DNA of 64,000 bases from Epiperipatus broadwayi (GCA_028023455.1 JAQFVV010012546.1:1910081-1974080); one strand, 5' to 3'; positions 42,831 through 53,865 are shown, numbered from the stretch's first letter. A program made the numbers and translations. Notes: generated from the letters alone by a model not told the origin.

Positions 42831-42924
42831 GTCAAATGTTGGTGGCCTAGTGGTTAGCATAGCTGCCTTCCAAGCAGTTGGCCTGGGTTCGCTTCCTGGT
42901 CAACGCATTTGATATATGAAAAAA
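42831..42924 (+). mobile_element. tRNA-Gly(UCC)-like SINE head, copy 7 (best preserved)
   Basis: GTTGGTGGCCTAGTGGTTAG (A box), anticodon arm CTGC-CTTCCAA-GCAG with anticodon TCC, B box GGGTTCGCTTCC, and 3' acceptor strand TCAACGCA. The acceptor stem pairs except at position 1 (A opposite C). T-loop position 58 is C rather than A, and two T-stem pairs are wobbles, so it is unlikely to be a working tRNA gene. It is followed by the family tail TTGATATATGAAAAAA. It shows the tRNA origin of the other six copies. Confidence 0.85.
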
Positions 42925-43575
42925 GAAAAACAACATATCTAAAGTTTTTTTGTGTGTGCAGAATCTCTGAGAGTATTATCAGATTCTATTAAAAAAATAA
43001 AAGAAATAATAATAATCTTTTCTAATTTTCTCTATAAATATTTAAAAATATTATGCAAAAAAAAAATCATTCCGTCATAAACATGTGTATTATATTTATA
43101 ATTATATTTAAATTTTGTTATGTATCTCTAGTAGCTTGCACACAGCAGTACATTATAGAGAACACTGGATCAGCATTGTCACCATAATTGTATCTATACA
43201 AAGAGACTGAAAAAATCCAGAATATATGTCTGTGTACATCACAAAGCAAAACTAACAAAATTTTTAGCATCCATTTATCAAACCAGTGGAATATGTAAAT
43301 TAGCCAATTTACATCTTAAGAATAATAATTAGACACTATAAAAGCAGCAAACTGAATGGCATAATACATCTATGATTATAATGCTTACCACTGAAAGTGT
43401 ACTAAGCCAAATAGATAACAGATAAAAAATAATATACTTTACCAGTTATACAAATATATACTTGCAAAGTTATTATAATTATAAACAATGATGATTACCA
43501 ATTCCTCAACAAGCTTTGTGATAAATGCTTAGCCAGAGCCAGCATTTAAAATATCTGTCAGGAAACCCCCCCCCA

Positions 43576-43618
43576 ACCCTTGACCATGGTTTCATGCTTT
43601 GGTATTCCTCAGAGAGGT
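43576..43618 (-). ncRNA. Hammerhead ribozyme, X dimer unit at lower coordinates
   Basis: Minus strand: ACCTCT, CTGAGGA, a weakened stem II (AATACC...GCAT), GAAA, perfect palindrome ACCATGGT, C (GUC), AAGGGT. The core and helix III are intact. Stem II and one helix I pair are damaged by point changes. Confidence 0.75.
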
Positions 43619-44009
43619 GCCAGGGTAGGTTCAGACACTAGATCTAAAAATACCAACCCAAAGCCAAGTACTTATATAAAAGTTATCCATTGAGTGGAAA
43701 ATCTGAAATTTTCAGACATCTACATATCTTCAAACCCAGCTATCCAACTCAAATAGCTATAAGGGGCTGATAGATCTTCAGCCATATCATATATTAGTAG
43801 CCATAGCAATATAAAATTGCATAAGACTTTTGGCAGAGACTATAAATAGTCAAAATAAGAGTCATAGATCAATTCACAGATCACATGACCCTATCTCTTA
43901 AACTTGTAAGTTATAAACAGTGAGGACTGCCAATTCCTCTACAAGCTTTATGATAAATGCTTAGCCAGAGCCAGCACTTAAAATATCTCTGTCAGGAACT
44001 CCTCCCCAA

Positions 44010-44052
44010 ACCCCTGACCATGGTTTCGTGTTTTGGCACTCCTCAGAGAGGT
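44010..44052 (-). ncRNA. Hammerhead ribozyme, X dimer unit at higher coordinates (G-C closed stem II)
   Basis: Minus strand: ACCTCT (44052-44047), CTGAGGA (44046-44040), stem II GTG/CAC closed by the canonical G-C pair with loop CCAAAA, GAAA (44027-44024), palindrome ACCATGGT (44024-44017), C at 44016 (GUC), AGGGGT (44015-44010). Helix I is six pairs with one G-U. Together with 30261-30303 this is the strongest catalytic candidate. Confidence 0.87.
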
Positions 44053-44853
44053 GTCAGGGTAGGTTCAGGCACTAGATCTAAAAATACCAACCCAAGTTAA
44101 ACACTTAAATAAAAGTTATCTATTGAGTGGAAAATCTGAAATTTTCAGACATCTACATGTCTTCAAACCCAGCTGTCCAACTCAAATAGCTATATGGGGC
44201 TGATAGATCTTCTGCCATACCATATATTAATAGTCTTAGCAATATAACATGTCATAAGACTTAAGGCAGAGACTATAAATAGTCAAAATAAAAGTCATAG
44301 ATCACATGACCATATTCTCTTAAGCTTGTAATAATTATATTTTGAAAAAGTTATAATTTAAAAAAAATTTACTAGTTCCACTAATTATTTATTCAAATAA
44401 TTCTTTAGATAAAATTTTTGCTTCTGCTAAAACTTTATACATATTTTGGATTTATCATTCAAACTATATATGCCATTTAATACAGTAACAGAGTGAATGA
44501 AATTGAATAATACAGATGTCTATGATTGAAGCTTTTTTTATTATGGTATTGAAACATTATATATCTTTCAAACAATTAACCATTTAATTATATTCATACA
44601 TTTTTCAAGTTTATTATTGCCAATTAATTTTGAAAATGCTTTTATGAGATATCTTATATTTGAAATAATTATAGTCATAACATTAAGTTATCTCAGTTCA
44701 ATATTTGAGAAAGAAATGCTTGAAAATTAGATTGTAATAAATTTTCTAAACTCTATTCTGATTTCTTTACATGTAGATAAATTATTTATAAAAAACAAAA
44801 CAAATCAGCACTATACATAAATAATGATTTATTTTTTTCTATCTTAACTAAAT

Positions 44854-45148
44854 TAATATCTATATGTGCTCTGCGCACAGATAATGAAGCTATTAATTGT
44901 CTGTGAAATTATTAAAATTTACTGCCAAGCGCTTTGGGGACAGTTTATAGTCCTATATTCATGGCGACTTGTATTCGATTAATAACTATAATATTAATGC
45001 AAATTTTATGCAAATTTATATGCAGATGTTACGTGGACCATTTTCAAGATAGGGAAAAGCAGGCCCTAAAGCGCTTGGCGGTAAATTATAATAATTTCAC
45101 AGACAATTAATAGCTTCATTATCTGTGCGCAGAGCATATATATATTAA
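44854..45148. mobile_element. MITE-like element with ~85-bp inverted arms
   Basis: Left arm AATATCTATATGTGCTCTGC... to CCAAGCGCTTT (about 44937). The right arm AAAGCGCTTGG... to GCAGAGCATATATAT (about 45072-45145) mirrors it. A middle of about 130 bp is unique. Ends fall in AATTAATAT/ATATTAATT. No transposase. Confidence 0.88.
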
Positions 45149-46047
45149 TTTATTTTAAACGTTAATGAAGTAAAATCTTAACTATCTTAACTAAAGTAAA
45201 ATATTATTACTATCTTTTTTGATATCATGCCATGAAAGAAAATATTTTTGCAGAAAGAGTATATAAACTTATTAATCTGATTTATTTTTAAATAAATAAA
45301 TATTTATAAATAAAAAATGCATGATTTATTTATTATAACAAGTATAAACTTGATACAGTCAAAACTGGTTAAAATGTGATAAAATTAAGATTGAACATCA
45401 GTGGGAAAATGTTAAAATAATACTAAGAGAAAATTATATAATTTGTTCACTTATTATAGAGTATGTACGCAAATTACTGTATATATATATATTTAAATAA
45501 TGTTAATCTTTTTTTGCTTAGGTTATAACAAAATATATAAAAAAAAACATTGCTAATTTTTTATCTTTAGTAATAAATATTTTGTTTTAGGATACAAAAT
45601 AAAAATATTATTTCTTTGAACATAGAAAAAAATAAACAGATTTAGGCAACACATTTCATGTCAATTTTTTTTCAAAATATAATTAAAAATTGAAAGATGA
45701 AATATCTTTTATAGACTTTCTAACAGCCAAATGGTGAGAATTTTTAATGGCTTTCAAAACTTAAATGTTAGCTAGTGTGAATTAATTACATATTCAATGC
45801 AATAGATGGCTAATTGTTTTGGATATAGACCATATACTCAGAAATCCATGAGCCTCTCAGAATCTGATTTATAAAACGTTTACCTATCTTAAAATAAAAT
45901 AATGTTATTCTATTTATGTATTTACTTAATTTAAGCTTTTCTTATATTTAATTTAGTTTACTATCTATCTGGTGACAAAATCTTAGTTCTATTTATTATC
46001 TAAAGTTATTTTTAGTTCAGCAAGAAAATAATATATATATATTTAAA

Positions 46048-46152
46048 AAACGTTCAGTACTTACACAATTCCAATATCAATAACAATCAACAATTTCAAA
46101 CTGTTGTCAAGGCAACCTTCTTTTAACAATAAAGATGGAATCCCTATATAGT
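46048..46152 (+). repeat. Z repeat, copy 3
   Basis: CAATATCAATAACAATCAAC, TTTCAAACTGTTGTCAAGGC and AACAATAAAGATGGAATCCC match the copies at 14.1 and 17.4 kb. Confidence 0.78.
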
Positions 46153-46848
46153 AAGAATATATGTATATACATATAATCATATTAACTTATCTTCTAATGT
46201 CATTTTAATAAAATTATAAATAATGCTTTTTTTCTAGTAGCAACACTAATTTATTATTTAATTAAAAACAGTCCATTTTATACAAAGTATAGCAATTAAA
46301 TCAATTTTCATCTTTTTGGTATTAATGTCTGATTCATTTGCTTTAAAACAACATAGGGTTGGATAAAATGTACCACTATTTTTTATCTAGAAAAATTAGC
46401 ATTGGTACAAAAGAGAGTCTATTATTTAAAAGATAATTAAAACTTACTGCATAGTGGTCTGACTTGTAAATAATAAATATGATCCATGCATTAGTACTTT
46501 TTTGTCCCATGAATAGCATTATAGCCCTACATAATTTTGTGCTGTATTAGAATATAAGACTCTAGAGAGTAAAAGGCTTTGGATTAATTATTTTCTGGCA
46601 TTATAATAAAGCAATTTGATTATTCTTTTTTGATTAGACTATATATAAAAATCACCTGCAATCAATCACACAGTCTTAAAAACATGCATGTATCATAAAT
46701 AATCAAAGTAACAAGAAAAAATTGTATACTGCATAAGGCGTGTACATGAAGAGTTTGAATAAAAACAAAAGATGCTAGAAAATGTATGCATAAAACTGCA
46801 AATAGAATATAGAATTTACTATATAAAGTTTATAATCCTGAGCTGAAA

Positions 46849-46850
<2 letters not shown>

Positions 46851-46910
<60 letters not shown>

Positions 46911-46970
46911 GGTACATATATATATATATATATATATATATTGTACCATTTATTTATATATATAGTACAA
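46851..46970. repeat. (TA)n tract and adjoining palindrome
   Basis: A run of (TA)n is followed by ATAAATAAATGGTACATATA and its exact mirror TATATTGTACCATTTATTTA, a long TA-cored hairpin. Confidence 0.9.
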
Positions 46971-47528
46971 ATTACTATATAATATTGTGTATCATTTAAA
47001 TAAAAAAAGAGAGAACCCGATCTTTAATTTTTTTTTGTAATATAATGTTGTTTTAAGAAAAACGTGCAGTGAAAGTTTTTTTTTTTTTTATATAAATTAA
47101 CTAAAATAAATTCAATGTTGGAAAGTGCATACTGAATAATTGATTCAAATAGTGAAAGGAAATTTCAAAGGTAAAAGATTGCTATGAGAAACAACTTTCT
47201 GATAGTAATTAAAAATGGCAGAAATTCATAACGAGGAAAGAGACTTTGTAATAAAAAAATGAGAAATAATGTAGAAGTGTATAAAATAGAACAAAAGGTA
47301 AAAAGGAATATGCGCAGAACTTCGAAAAAGAATCTGGGGATATAAAAGGAGCTGACAGGTTTGAAAGGTGTCTTTTGTCTTGTTGTTCCAGAGGGTGTTG
47401 AGCAATTTGAAGTGCCTCGTATTTTTTTTTTGTACAAAAAATATTAATAAAATGCGTCCACTTAGATATGAACTGAAATCGCTCACCATGAGTGAATAGA
47501 ACTCTATTGTTTGCTACTTTCTCTCGAG

Positions 47529-47675
47529 AAAAGTCACATAGATCGTCGTCTGGCTCTACCTAAATTTGATTGGAGATTTGGAAGAAGTAAAACTAAAAAA
47601 ACAACTACTGTGGACTACCCACTGACTGAATTGGATGTCAGAGGATCAATGACCTACTTAAATATCAACTTACCG
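47529..47675 (+). CDS. Probable internal coding exon of an unidentified host gene
   Basis: A 147-bp stretch (49 codons, phase 0 at both ends) lies between a pyrimidine-rich acceptor (TTTGCTACTTTCTCTCGAG) and a strong donor (CCG|GTAAGT at 47676). The frame is open across the whole exon with balanced amino-acid composition: KSHIDRRLALPKFDWRFGRS, a TKKTTTVDY stretch, and PLTELDVRGSMTYLNINLP. The upstream in-frame stop lies in the presumed intron. I do not recognise the protein. This is the best evidence in the window for a host gene on the plus strand, making the surrounding AT-rich DNA candidate intron. Confidence 0.58.
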
Positions 47676-48558
47676 GTAAGTTAATGGCCATAACTTTTAC
47701 ATAAAGCTTTATGAATAGAGAGTTGAATGAAATGTTATACCATAATTTTTTAGGATTGAAAGATTTATGAACTGAGAAGTGAACTAAACTGTTACCATGG
47801 AAAAATAAGACACCAAAAAGTTATTTCTTCAATATTTGAATCATATTATTAAATTCATATGCACAATATTTTCCAATATTATAATTTTGTCTTAATCATA
47901 AATATTAAATGTTTGACGGGCTAGAATAAATCTTTATTATTAGCTTAACTTTCATTGTTCATGTATAAAATTAATGTTATTCTATTTAAGTTTTATATTT
48001 AGTTATTTAAATTCAAATTAGTATACAAATTACCTTTGCTAAATAGATTTATTTTTCTTAATTAAGTCAAAGGGGAATATATTCTACTTAATGGAAATTT
48101 TAACCCAGATCGTATAATTATTACTTTATGAATTACAATATGTTTGACGCAGACTCAGTGGGTCTAACGAATCTGGCGCCCTCATGTAGAAATTAAAAAC
48201 TGATTCAGCTCACAATTGTACTCAGTAATAATTCTAGGCTGAGCTGATCAGGAAAGATAGTTATGTTTTTAGAATAATAATGAAATGTTCTTCCTTTTTT
48301 TTAAATACAATAAATGAACATTTATTTTTCTTTTACATAACTTGATCAACTCACGCATTTATAATGCATATAGAGGCCTATAAATACAAAAAATGTTATA
48401 TATATATATATATGAAAAACAAAAAAACACAAGTTAAAACTTGCTAATGCTTGTATTTATGACAATAGATGGCGTTCTACCAAAAACACTGTCAAGTGTA
48501 GTTTTTTGTTTACATAAACGTCAGAGCAAGCATTCACTATCTTTAACTTTAATTTTCA

Positions 48559-48602
48559 CCTTCACATCATGATTTAAGCTATTTGCTATTGTCAGTGAAG
48601 GA
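48559..48602 (-). ncRNA. Hammerhead motif, U unit 1 (inactivated)
   Basis: Minus strand: CCTTCA, CTGACAA (core G8 changed to A), stem II region, AAA in place of GAAA, ATCATGAT palindrome, G where H is required, TGAAGG. Helix I is intact; several core changes should prevent cleavage. Confidence 0.6.
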
Positions 48603-49321
48603 CAGGAATAAGAAAATAGATCTAAACACAAACTCTGAGCATTTATGAAACAGTTTCTATTCAGCTTGCAAGCATGAATCTTTTAGACATGTAATGTCTT
48701 CAAACTCAGCATAGCAAGCCAAATAGCTACATGGGTGTAATCTCAGTTCAGCATCACCACATAGTAGAATCCTGTGCAATATATATCATTGCAAGAAAGA
48801 CCTCAAAGGTACATTTATGAAAAACAAAAAACCACAAGTTAAAACTTGCTAATGCTTGTATTTATGACAATAGATGGCGTTCTACCAAAAACGCCATCAA
48901 GCATAGTTTTTTGTTTACATAAACATCAGAGCAAGCATTCACTATCTCTAACTTTAATTTCCCCCTTCAGATCATGATTTCAAGCTATTTGCTCTGACAT
49001 TTATGTAAACAAAAAACTACGCTTGATGGTGTTTTTGGTAGAATGCCATCTATTGTCATAAATACAAGCATTAGTAAGTTTTAACTTGTGTTTTTTTGTT
49101 TTTCATAAATGTACCTTTGAGGTCTTTCTTGCAATGATATATATTGCAGAGGATTTTACTGTGTGGTGATGCTGAACTGAGATCAGACCCATGTAGCTAT
49201 CTGGCTTGCTATGCTGAGTTTGAAGACATTATGTGTCTAAAAGATTCACACTTGCAAGCTGAATAGAAACTGTTTCATAAACGCTCAGAGTTTGTGTTTA
49301 GATCTAATTTCTTATTCCTGT

Positions 49322-49365
49322 CCTTCACTGATAATAGCAAATGGCTTGAAATCATGATCTGAAGG
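49322..49365 (+). ncRNA. Hammerhead motif, U unit 2 (core mutation)
   Basis: Plus strand: CCTTCA, CTGATAA (G8 to A), stem II AGC/GGCT region, GAAA, palindrome ATCATGAT, C, TGAAGG. Helix I is six Watson-Crick pairs. The core change predicts no activity. Confidence 0.65.
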
Positions 49366-49727
49366 TGGAAATTAAAGTTAGAGATAGTGAATGCTTGCTC
49401 TGACATTTATGTAAACAAAAAACTATGCTTGATGGTGTTTTTTGTAGAATGCCATCTATTGTCATAAATACAAGCGTTAGCAAGTTTTAACTTGTGTTTT
49501 TTTGTTTTTCATAAATGTACCTTTGAGGTCTTTCTTGCAATGATATATATTGCGGAAGCTTCTACTATGTGGTGATGCTGAACTGAGATCAGACTCATGT
49601 AGCTATCTGGCTTGCTATGCTGAGTTTGAAGACATTACGTGTCTAAAAGATTCACGCTTGCAAGCTGAATAGAAACTGTTTCATAAACGCTCAGAGTTTG
49701 TGTTTAGATCTATTTTCTTATTCCTGT

Positions 49728-49771
49728 TCTTCACTGATGATAGCAAATAGCTTGAAATCATGATCTGAAGG
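49728..49771 (+). ncRNA. Hammerhead ribozyme, U unit 3 (intact core)
   Basis: Plus strand: TCTTCA (49728-49733), CTGATGA (49734-49740), stem II AGC/GCT with loop AAATA, GAAA (49754-49757), perfect palindrome ATCATGAT (49757-49764), C at 49765 (AUC triplet), TGAAGG (49766-49771). Helix I is six pairs with one G-U. The closing pair of stem II is T-T, which may reduce activity. Confidence 0.72.
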
Positions 49772-49904
49772 TGGAAATTAAAGTTAGAGATAGTGAATGC
49801 TTGCTCTGACGTTTATGTCACAAAAACCTACGCTTGACGGTGTTTTTGGTAGAATGCCATCTATTGTCATATATATATATATATTGATTCCAAGACTTTC
49901 ATGG

Positions 49905-50278
49905 GTTGCATATATATAAGACATATTTTGCAGATTCATCCGTGTTAAAATATTTTAAATCTTGATATACCAATTTTTTGACTTGGTCACACAAGTCATC
50001 CACTGGTGATAAAAGGTAGAAAGAAGCAAAATATGTCTTATATATATGCAAAATATGTCTTATATATATGCAATCCATGAAAGTCTTCGTATCAACATTA
50101 TTAACCTCTACGGGGAAGAAAATATTTAAACAACTTAAAATATTTGACAACTGTTTTTTTTTTACTTTTTATCACCCAGTGGATGACTTGTGTGACCAAG
50201 TGGAAACATCAGTACATCAATATTTAAAATATTTTAACATGGATGAACCTGCAAAATATGTCTTATATATATATTTTC
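49905..50278. repeat. Inverted repeat, arms about 115 bp
   Basis: AAGACATATTTTGCAGATTC... (49918 onward) is mirrored by GATGAACCTGCAAAATATG... ending near 50275. A 26-bp tandem duplication (GCAAAATATGTCTTATATAT) sits between. Opposite-strand frames in the two arms give the same peptide (PVDDLCDQV...YFN.DE.AKYVLYI) simply because the arms are inverted copies. I do not call a gene. Confidence 0.7.
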
Positions 50279-50289
50279 AAAGAAATATA

Positions 50290-53190
50290 TTTCGTTTTTA
50301 TTCTAACTACTCATGCGTTTAATGTTACAAAAGAATCTAAAAAAATAACTATTAATTGTTATCTGTGAGGAATATAAAATTAAACAAAATCAAATTAAAA
50401 TTACAACTATAAAACAAATTTAAATTTTTCAGAAAGAAATTTGTGCAAAAATGTTAAATGAAAGCCACTAAGTATATTTACTTCATTTTCACCACATGAT
50501 TGTCTGTGAATGTATTTATGATTCATGGATTAGTTTAAATAGTTACAGCAAAATTCACTTTTATTTTTTTGCTTATTCTTTACACTTTCTTGGAAGTACA
50601 TTTGGCATACTACATTAAGAATTTGATTTATCTTTGAGTGTATTGTTAACATTATAGTATTTTATAAATGGAGATCCTTTTTTATTGTAAATATTCAATA
50701 TCTATCTGAATAGTGATTGCTTTGCTATTATGAGTTATAATTTGCTTGTTCAAATAACTAGAAACCAAATTTTAAATATGACTTACCAAATTCAAAATAA
50801 ATATTTTAAGAAAATAGATTTTATTAAAAACATACAGTTACATATAATTCAATTACTTTTGTATTATCTTATTACTTCATCAAAGATATTCATTTTTGAA
50901 TATAATTGTAATCATTAGGTAATAAAATTTGACAGTATTTTTTTCTGCATAAATTGTGTACCTTGTTGTGTTTTCATGATTGCCAACATTGTTTAATCTT
51001 TTCTTTATTTCAATAGTCAATGATCTTCATCTTATTATTTGTGGTGCAATTATACACCATATTGCTGCTGCTATTATCACTTCTAATTTATGGCTCGATT
51101 TAATGTTTTGTTGTTATTATTAAGAAGTGTTTATTCTAAGATAAAGTCTGTTTTCCAAATGAGATAATAGTTTTTATATAAACATTGCCTGTAAAGTGCG
51201 TCATGTGAAAGCTTACATTTACATCCATCGTTTAATTACTAAAAAGTTATTTAGTCTATTTTTTTTAAAAGCTTTAAATAGTTCATTGCAGAGTAAAAGT
51301 CTCTCCAATCATTTTTTTAAAGAGAAGTATTAAATTCAGCTGGCTTACTTACTATAAGGTGATCAGTTTTAAATTATCTATGTTTAACTTTTAACTATGA
51401 ATTGTTATAGCATTATAATTAATTAAGAAATATCATTTATTTTCAGCTATTTAACAAAACAAATAGTTTCTACTGAAATTATATCACTGGAGACATGTGA
51501 CATCATTTTTATGTTTAGCATACTATTGATAATTATATGAATTTGATGAATTGAAGGATTATATTGAAAAATATGTGGGAAAATGTTTGCACCATCCTAT
51601 AACTTACTTTTGAAAAATAATCATAGTTTGCAAATGTGGTTTATTTTTAACTTTGATTGGACCAAACATATACAGCAAGTGTTGAGTCAGCCCATGCTAA
51701 GTCAATTTTAGCACTTTATTTTTTATTAGGAAGACAATCTATTTTAATAGTTTACTTTTGAAAATGATATGTAAATCCATTATAGGGTCATGTGATCTAT
51801 GACTCTTATTTTGATTGTTTATGACAGTGTAAATAATAATTTATCTATCTGAAAAAAATACTTCCAATTCTACATTATTCAATTATTACACTTTTGATAC
51901 CTCCAGTTTATCATTACATCACAAACTAATTGTTTCAAAATGGCTAATTGCCACATAGATTTTCTACTTATAAATATTTTAACTGATATATTTCCACTAA
52001 GTTAGAAATGTTAGTTTCCAAAGGAGTTTTTTATTTGAGAATACAAATCTTCATAATATCCGTATCTCTCAATAACATTTGAATTATCCATATGTTGCTT
52101 TTATTAGATTTCATTCTCTCACAGTTAATCAATAAAGTTCATCATTTTTGAGTGAGCTGTTGTTGAATCTTCAAATAGTTCTAAAATTTTGAATCTATTG
52201 AATACCAAAAATCTTATCTATTTTAAACTCAGATCTGAAGCTTTTTGTTATAGATTCATATATAAAATTCCTTTTAACTTCATGTTAGATATTTTTTATA
52301 ACCTTATCGCTAAAAAAAAGTATTAAGTAGACATATATTTTCATTTTTGTGGCATGGTATCAAAATATGGTGCTAATATATATTGTAAACTATATATGTG
52401 TCTATGTATCATTATTTAATTGAAGGAATATATATATTATTTTTATTCATTATTTTAAAAATGTTCATTATTTAAAAATTATTAAAACTTCTCGTATTTA
52501 ATTTTTCCTTCTGTTTAAATTTTAATTAACTCAATTAAAAGTTTGTTTTCTTAAACATTTATAAATTCATAATTTTTTTATTTATTTGTTAATTTAATAA
52601 TTGGTATTTTTTTGTTTTGTTTTTATAAACGTAGTTAGTATATAAAATGATTTTTTAAAAAAAATTTAATTAAGAGTGAATTTGAAAGAAAAATAATTAG
52701 TCACATTATTTTATGTATTTATAATTAATTAAAAAATTTAAAGTTTAACTGCAATTCTCAAATGTGTTGGAAATATATATATTATTTTTGTTCAATTTAA
52801 CAAATGTAAATTTTTTTCTGTATATTCCTATTTTTTTAAATTTAAGGACAGTTTTCAAAAATGAGTAATTTTAAAAACTTATTGTTTTTTTTTAATATGC
52901 ATTATTTTGTATGACATTATTCAATTTGCAGCCTAACTTAATAATAATTTTCATTTCTATCTAAATAGTCTCATTTATAAACCTAACTTTTCTTCCCAAT
53001 TTCCCTATAATTAGCGTGTATACTAAATAGTAGCATTTGCAATAAATTTAATTATTACTACTGTACACTTCAGTATTAATAATAGTAGCAATAGCAGCAC
53101 CAATTGAACAATTATCAATGCTAATGTTAATACTAATTGTATTAGTGTTCATTCATAGAGTTGATAGCAAAAAAAATGGTATTGGTTTCT
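50290..53190. other. AT-rich DNA, only an X fragment recognised
   Basis: Holds a 40-bp X-family remnant at 51783-51822 and otherwise unique A/T-rich sequence without exons or RNA genes that I can support. Confidence 0.5.
51783..51822 (+). repeat. X-family fragment
   Basis: GGGTCATGTGATCTATGACTC and TTATTTTGATTG match the X-unit segment next to block 2. No ribozyme is retained. Confidence 0.7.
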
Positions 53191-53367
53191 ATCATCAAAT
53201 TGTGATTCAATAAACATCACATGACCACCACTTCTTATGCTTGTGTATAACATTTTAAAACAGGCAAAACTCACTATACGTATTGCCACACACAGCAATC
53301 TAGAGTAATCAATGGATTCCAGAAGGCTTGTGCATAAAATCCCCATCTAGTGCCTACTCATCCAACA

Positions 53368-53409
53368 TCCCCAGACTAGTTTCTGGCTTGTGGCCTTCGT
53401 CAGTGAGGA
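53368..53409 (-). ncRNA. Hammerhead ribozyme, Y unit 1
   Basis: Minus strand: TCCTCA, CTGACGA core, stem II GGC-CACAA-GCC, GAAA, palindrome ACTAGT, C (GUC), TGGGGA. Helix I is six pairs including one G-U. Same A-A mismatch at the stem II closing position as the 35.6-kb copy. Confidence 0.76.
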
Positions 53410-53576
53410 GCCTTGGATCTGAGAGCACTGCACCTAGATTTTAGGATCTAATGCAATCTTCCAGCAGCCACCATTTATCTCCATTTAATTACAAAACTAT
53501 GAGTCTTAAACTGAAAACACCTTAATGTCTTCAATCCAAGCCCATTGGCTTATATAGTCATATGGGTCTGAATACA

Positions 53577-53697
53577 GTTCAGTACCCATGCATTTTGGTG
53601 TCTTTGGTTCTTCAATAACCATAGCCACCACTACCCACAGTTCAGTACCCATGCATTTTGGTGTCTTTGGTTCTTCAATAACCATAGCCACCACTAT
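53577..53697 (+). repeat. ~60-bp tandem duplication inside the Y element
   Basis: AGTTCAGTACCCATGCATTT through CCATAGCCACCACTA occurs twice in succession, essentially identical. Confidence 0.92.
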
Positions 53698-53830
53698 CCT
53701 GCTTGTGTATAACTGTTTTAAAACAGTCAAAACTCACTATACATATTTCCACACACAGCAAGCTAGAGTAATGAATGGATGCCACAAGGCTTGTGCAGAA
53801 AATCTCCATCTAGTGCCTGCTCATCCAACA

Positions 53831-53865
53831 TCCCCAGATTAGTTTCTGGCTTGTGGCCTTTGTCA
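53831..53865 (-). ncRNA. Hammerhead 3' half, Y unit 2 (truncated at the inversion joint)
   Basis: Minus strand retains TGACAAAGGCCACAAGCC, GAAACTAAT, C and TGGGGA, but the 5' strand of helix I and the first core base are replaced at the inversion joint. Confidence 0.6.

Larger units (their letters stand above)
43475..44339 (-). mobile_element. X-family hammerhead retroelement: complete tandem dimer with 9-bp flanking repeats
   Basis: Two complete head-to-tail units (period about 434 bp between ribozymes, 433 between conserved blocks) occupy 43484-44330. They begin and end at the same internal point (CTTGTA|AACAATG), so the whole is a clean circularly consistent dimer. ATAATTATA lies immediately on both sides (43475-43483 and 44331-44339), a candidate target-site duplication. 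Each unit holds, in ribozyme sense (minus): conserved block 1, the hammerhead, a C/G-rich tract and block 2. There is no protein-coding capacity. This is the architecture expected of retrozyme-type elements copied from a multimeric or circular RNA; the mechanism is inferred. Confidence 0.85.
48413..49870. repeat. U-family hammerhead repeat: tandem and inverted multimer
   Basis: Unit length is about 406 bp. About 1.4 units (48413-48990) have the ribozyme on the minus strand, then the array inverts and about 2.2 units (48990-49870) have it on the plus strand. The inversion joint lies inside the hammerhead, in the short word shared by TTTGCT and CTTGCTCTGAC. (TA)n abuts both outer ends. Units contain the same conserved blocks as X and Y: block 1 at about 48680-48775, and its inverted copies at about 49160-49260 and 49565-49665. 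No coding capacity. Confidence 0.88.

Noticed and set aside
42831-42924. Functional tRNA-Gly gene
   Set aside because: A1-C72 mismatch, T-loop position 58 is C, two wobble pairs in the T stem, and the SINE tail follows immediately.
48413-49870. CRISPR-like or satellite array with short regular repeats
   Set aside because: Units are about 406 bp, few, and invert. There are no short direct repeats with unique spacers, and the genome is eukaryotic.
49899-50322. Two 83-84 codon frames on opposite strands giving the same peptide
   Set aside because: They are the two arms of one inverted repeat. The similarity is structural and no family was recognised.
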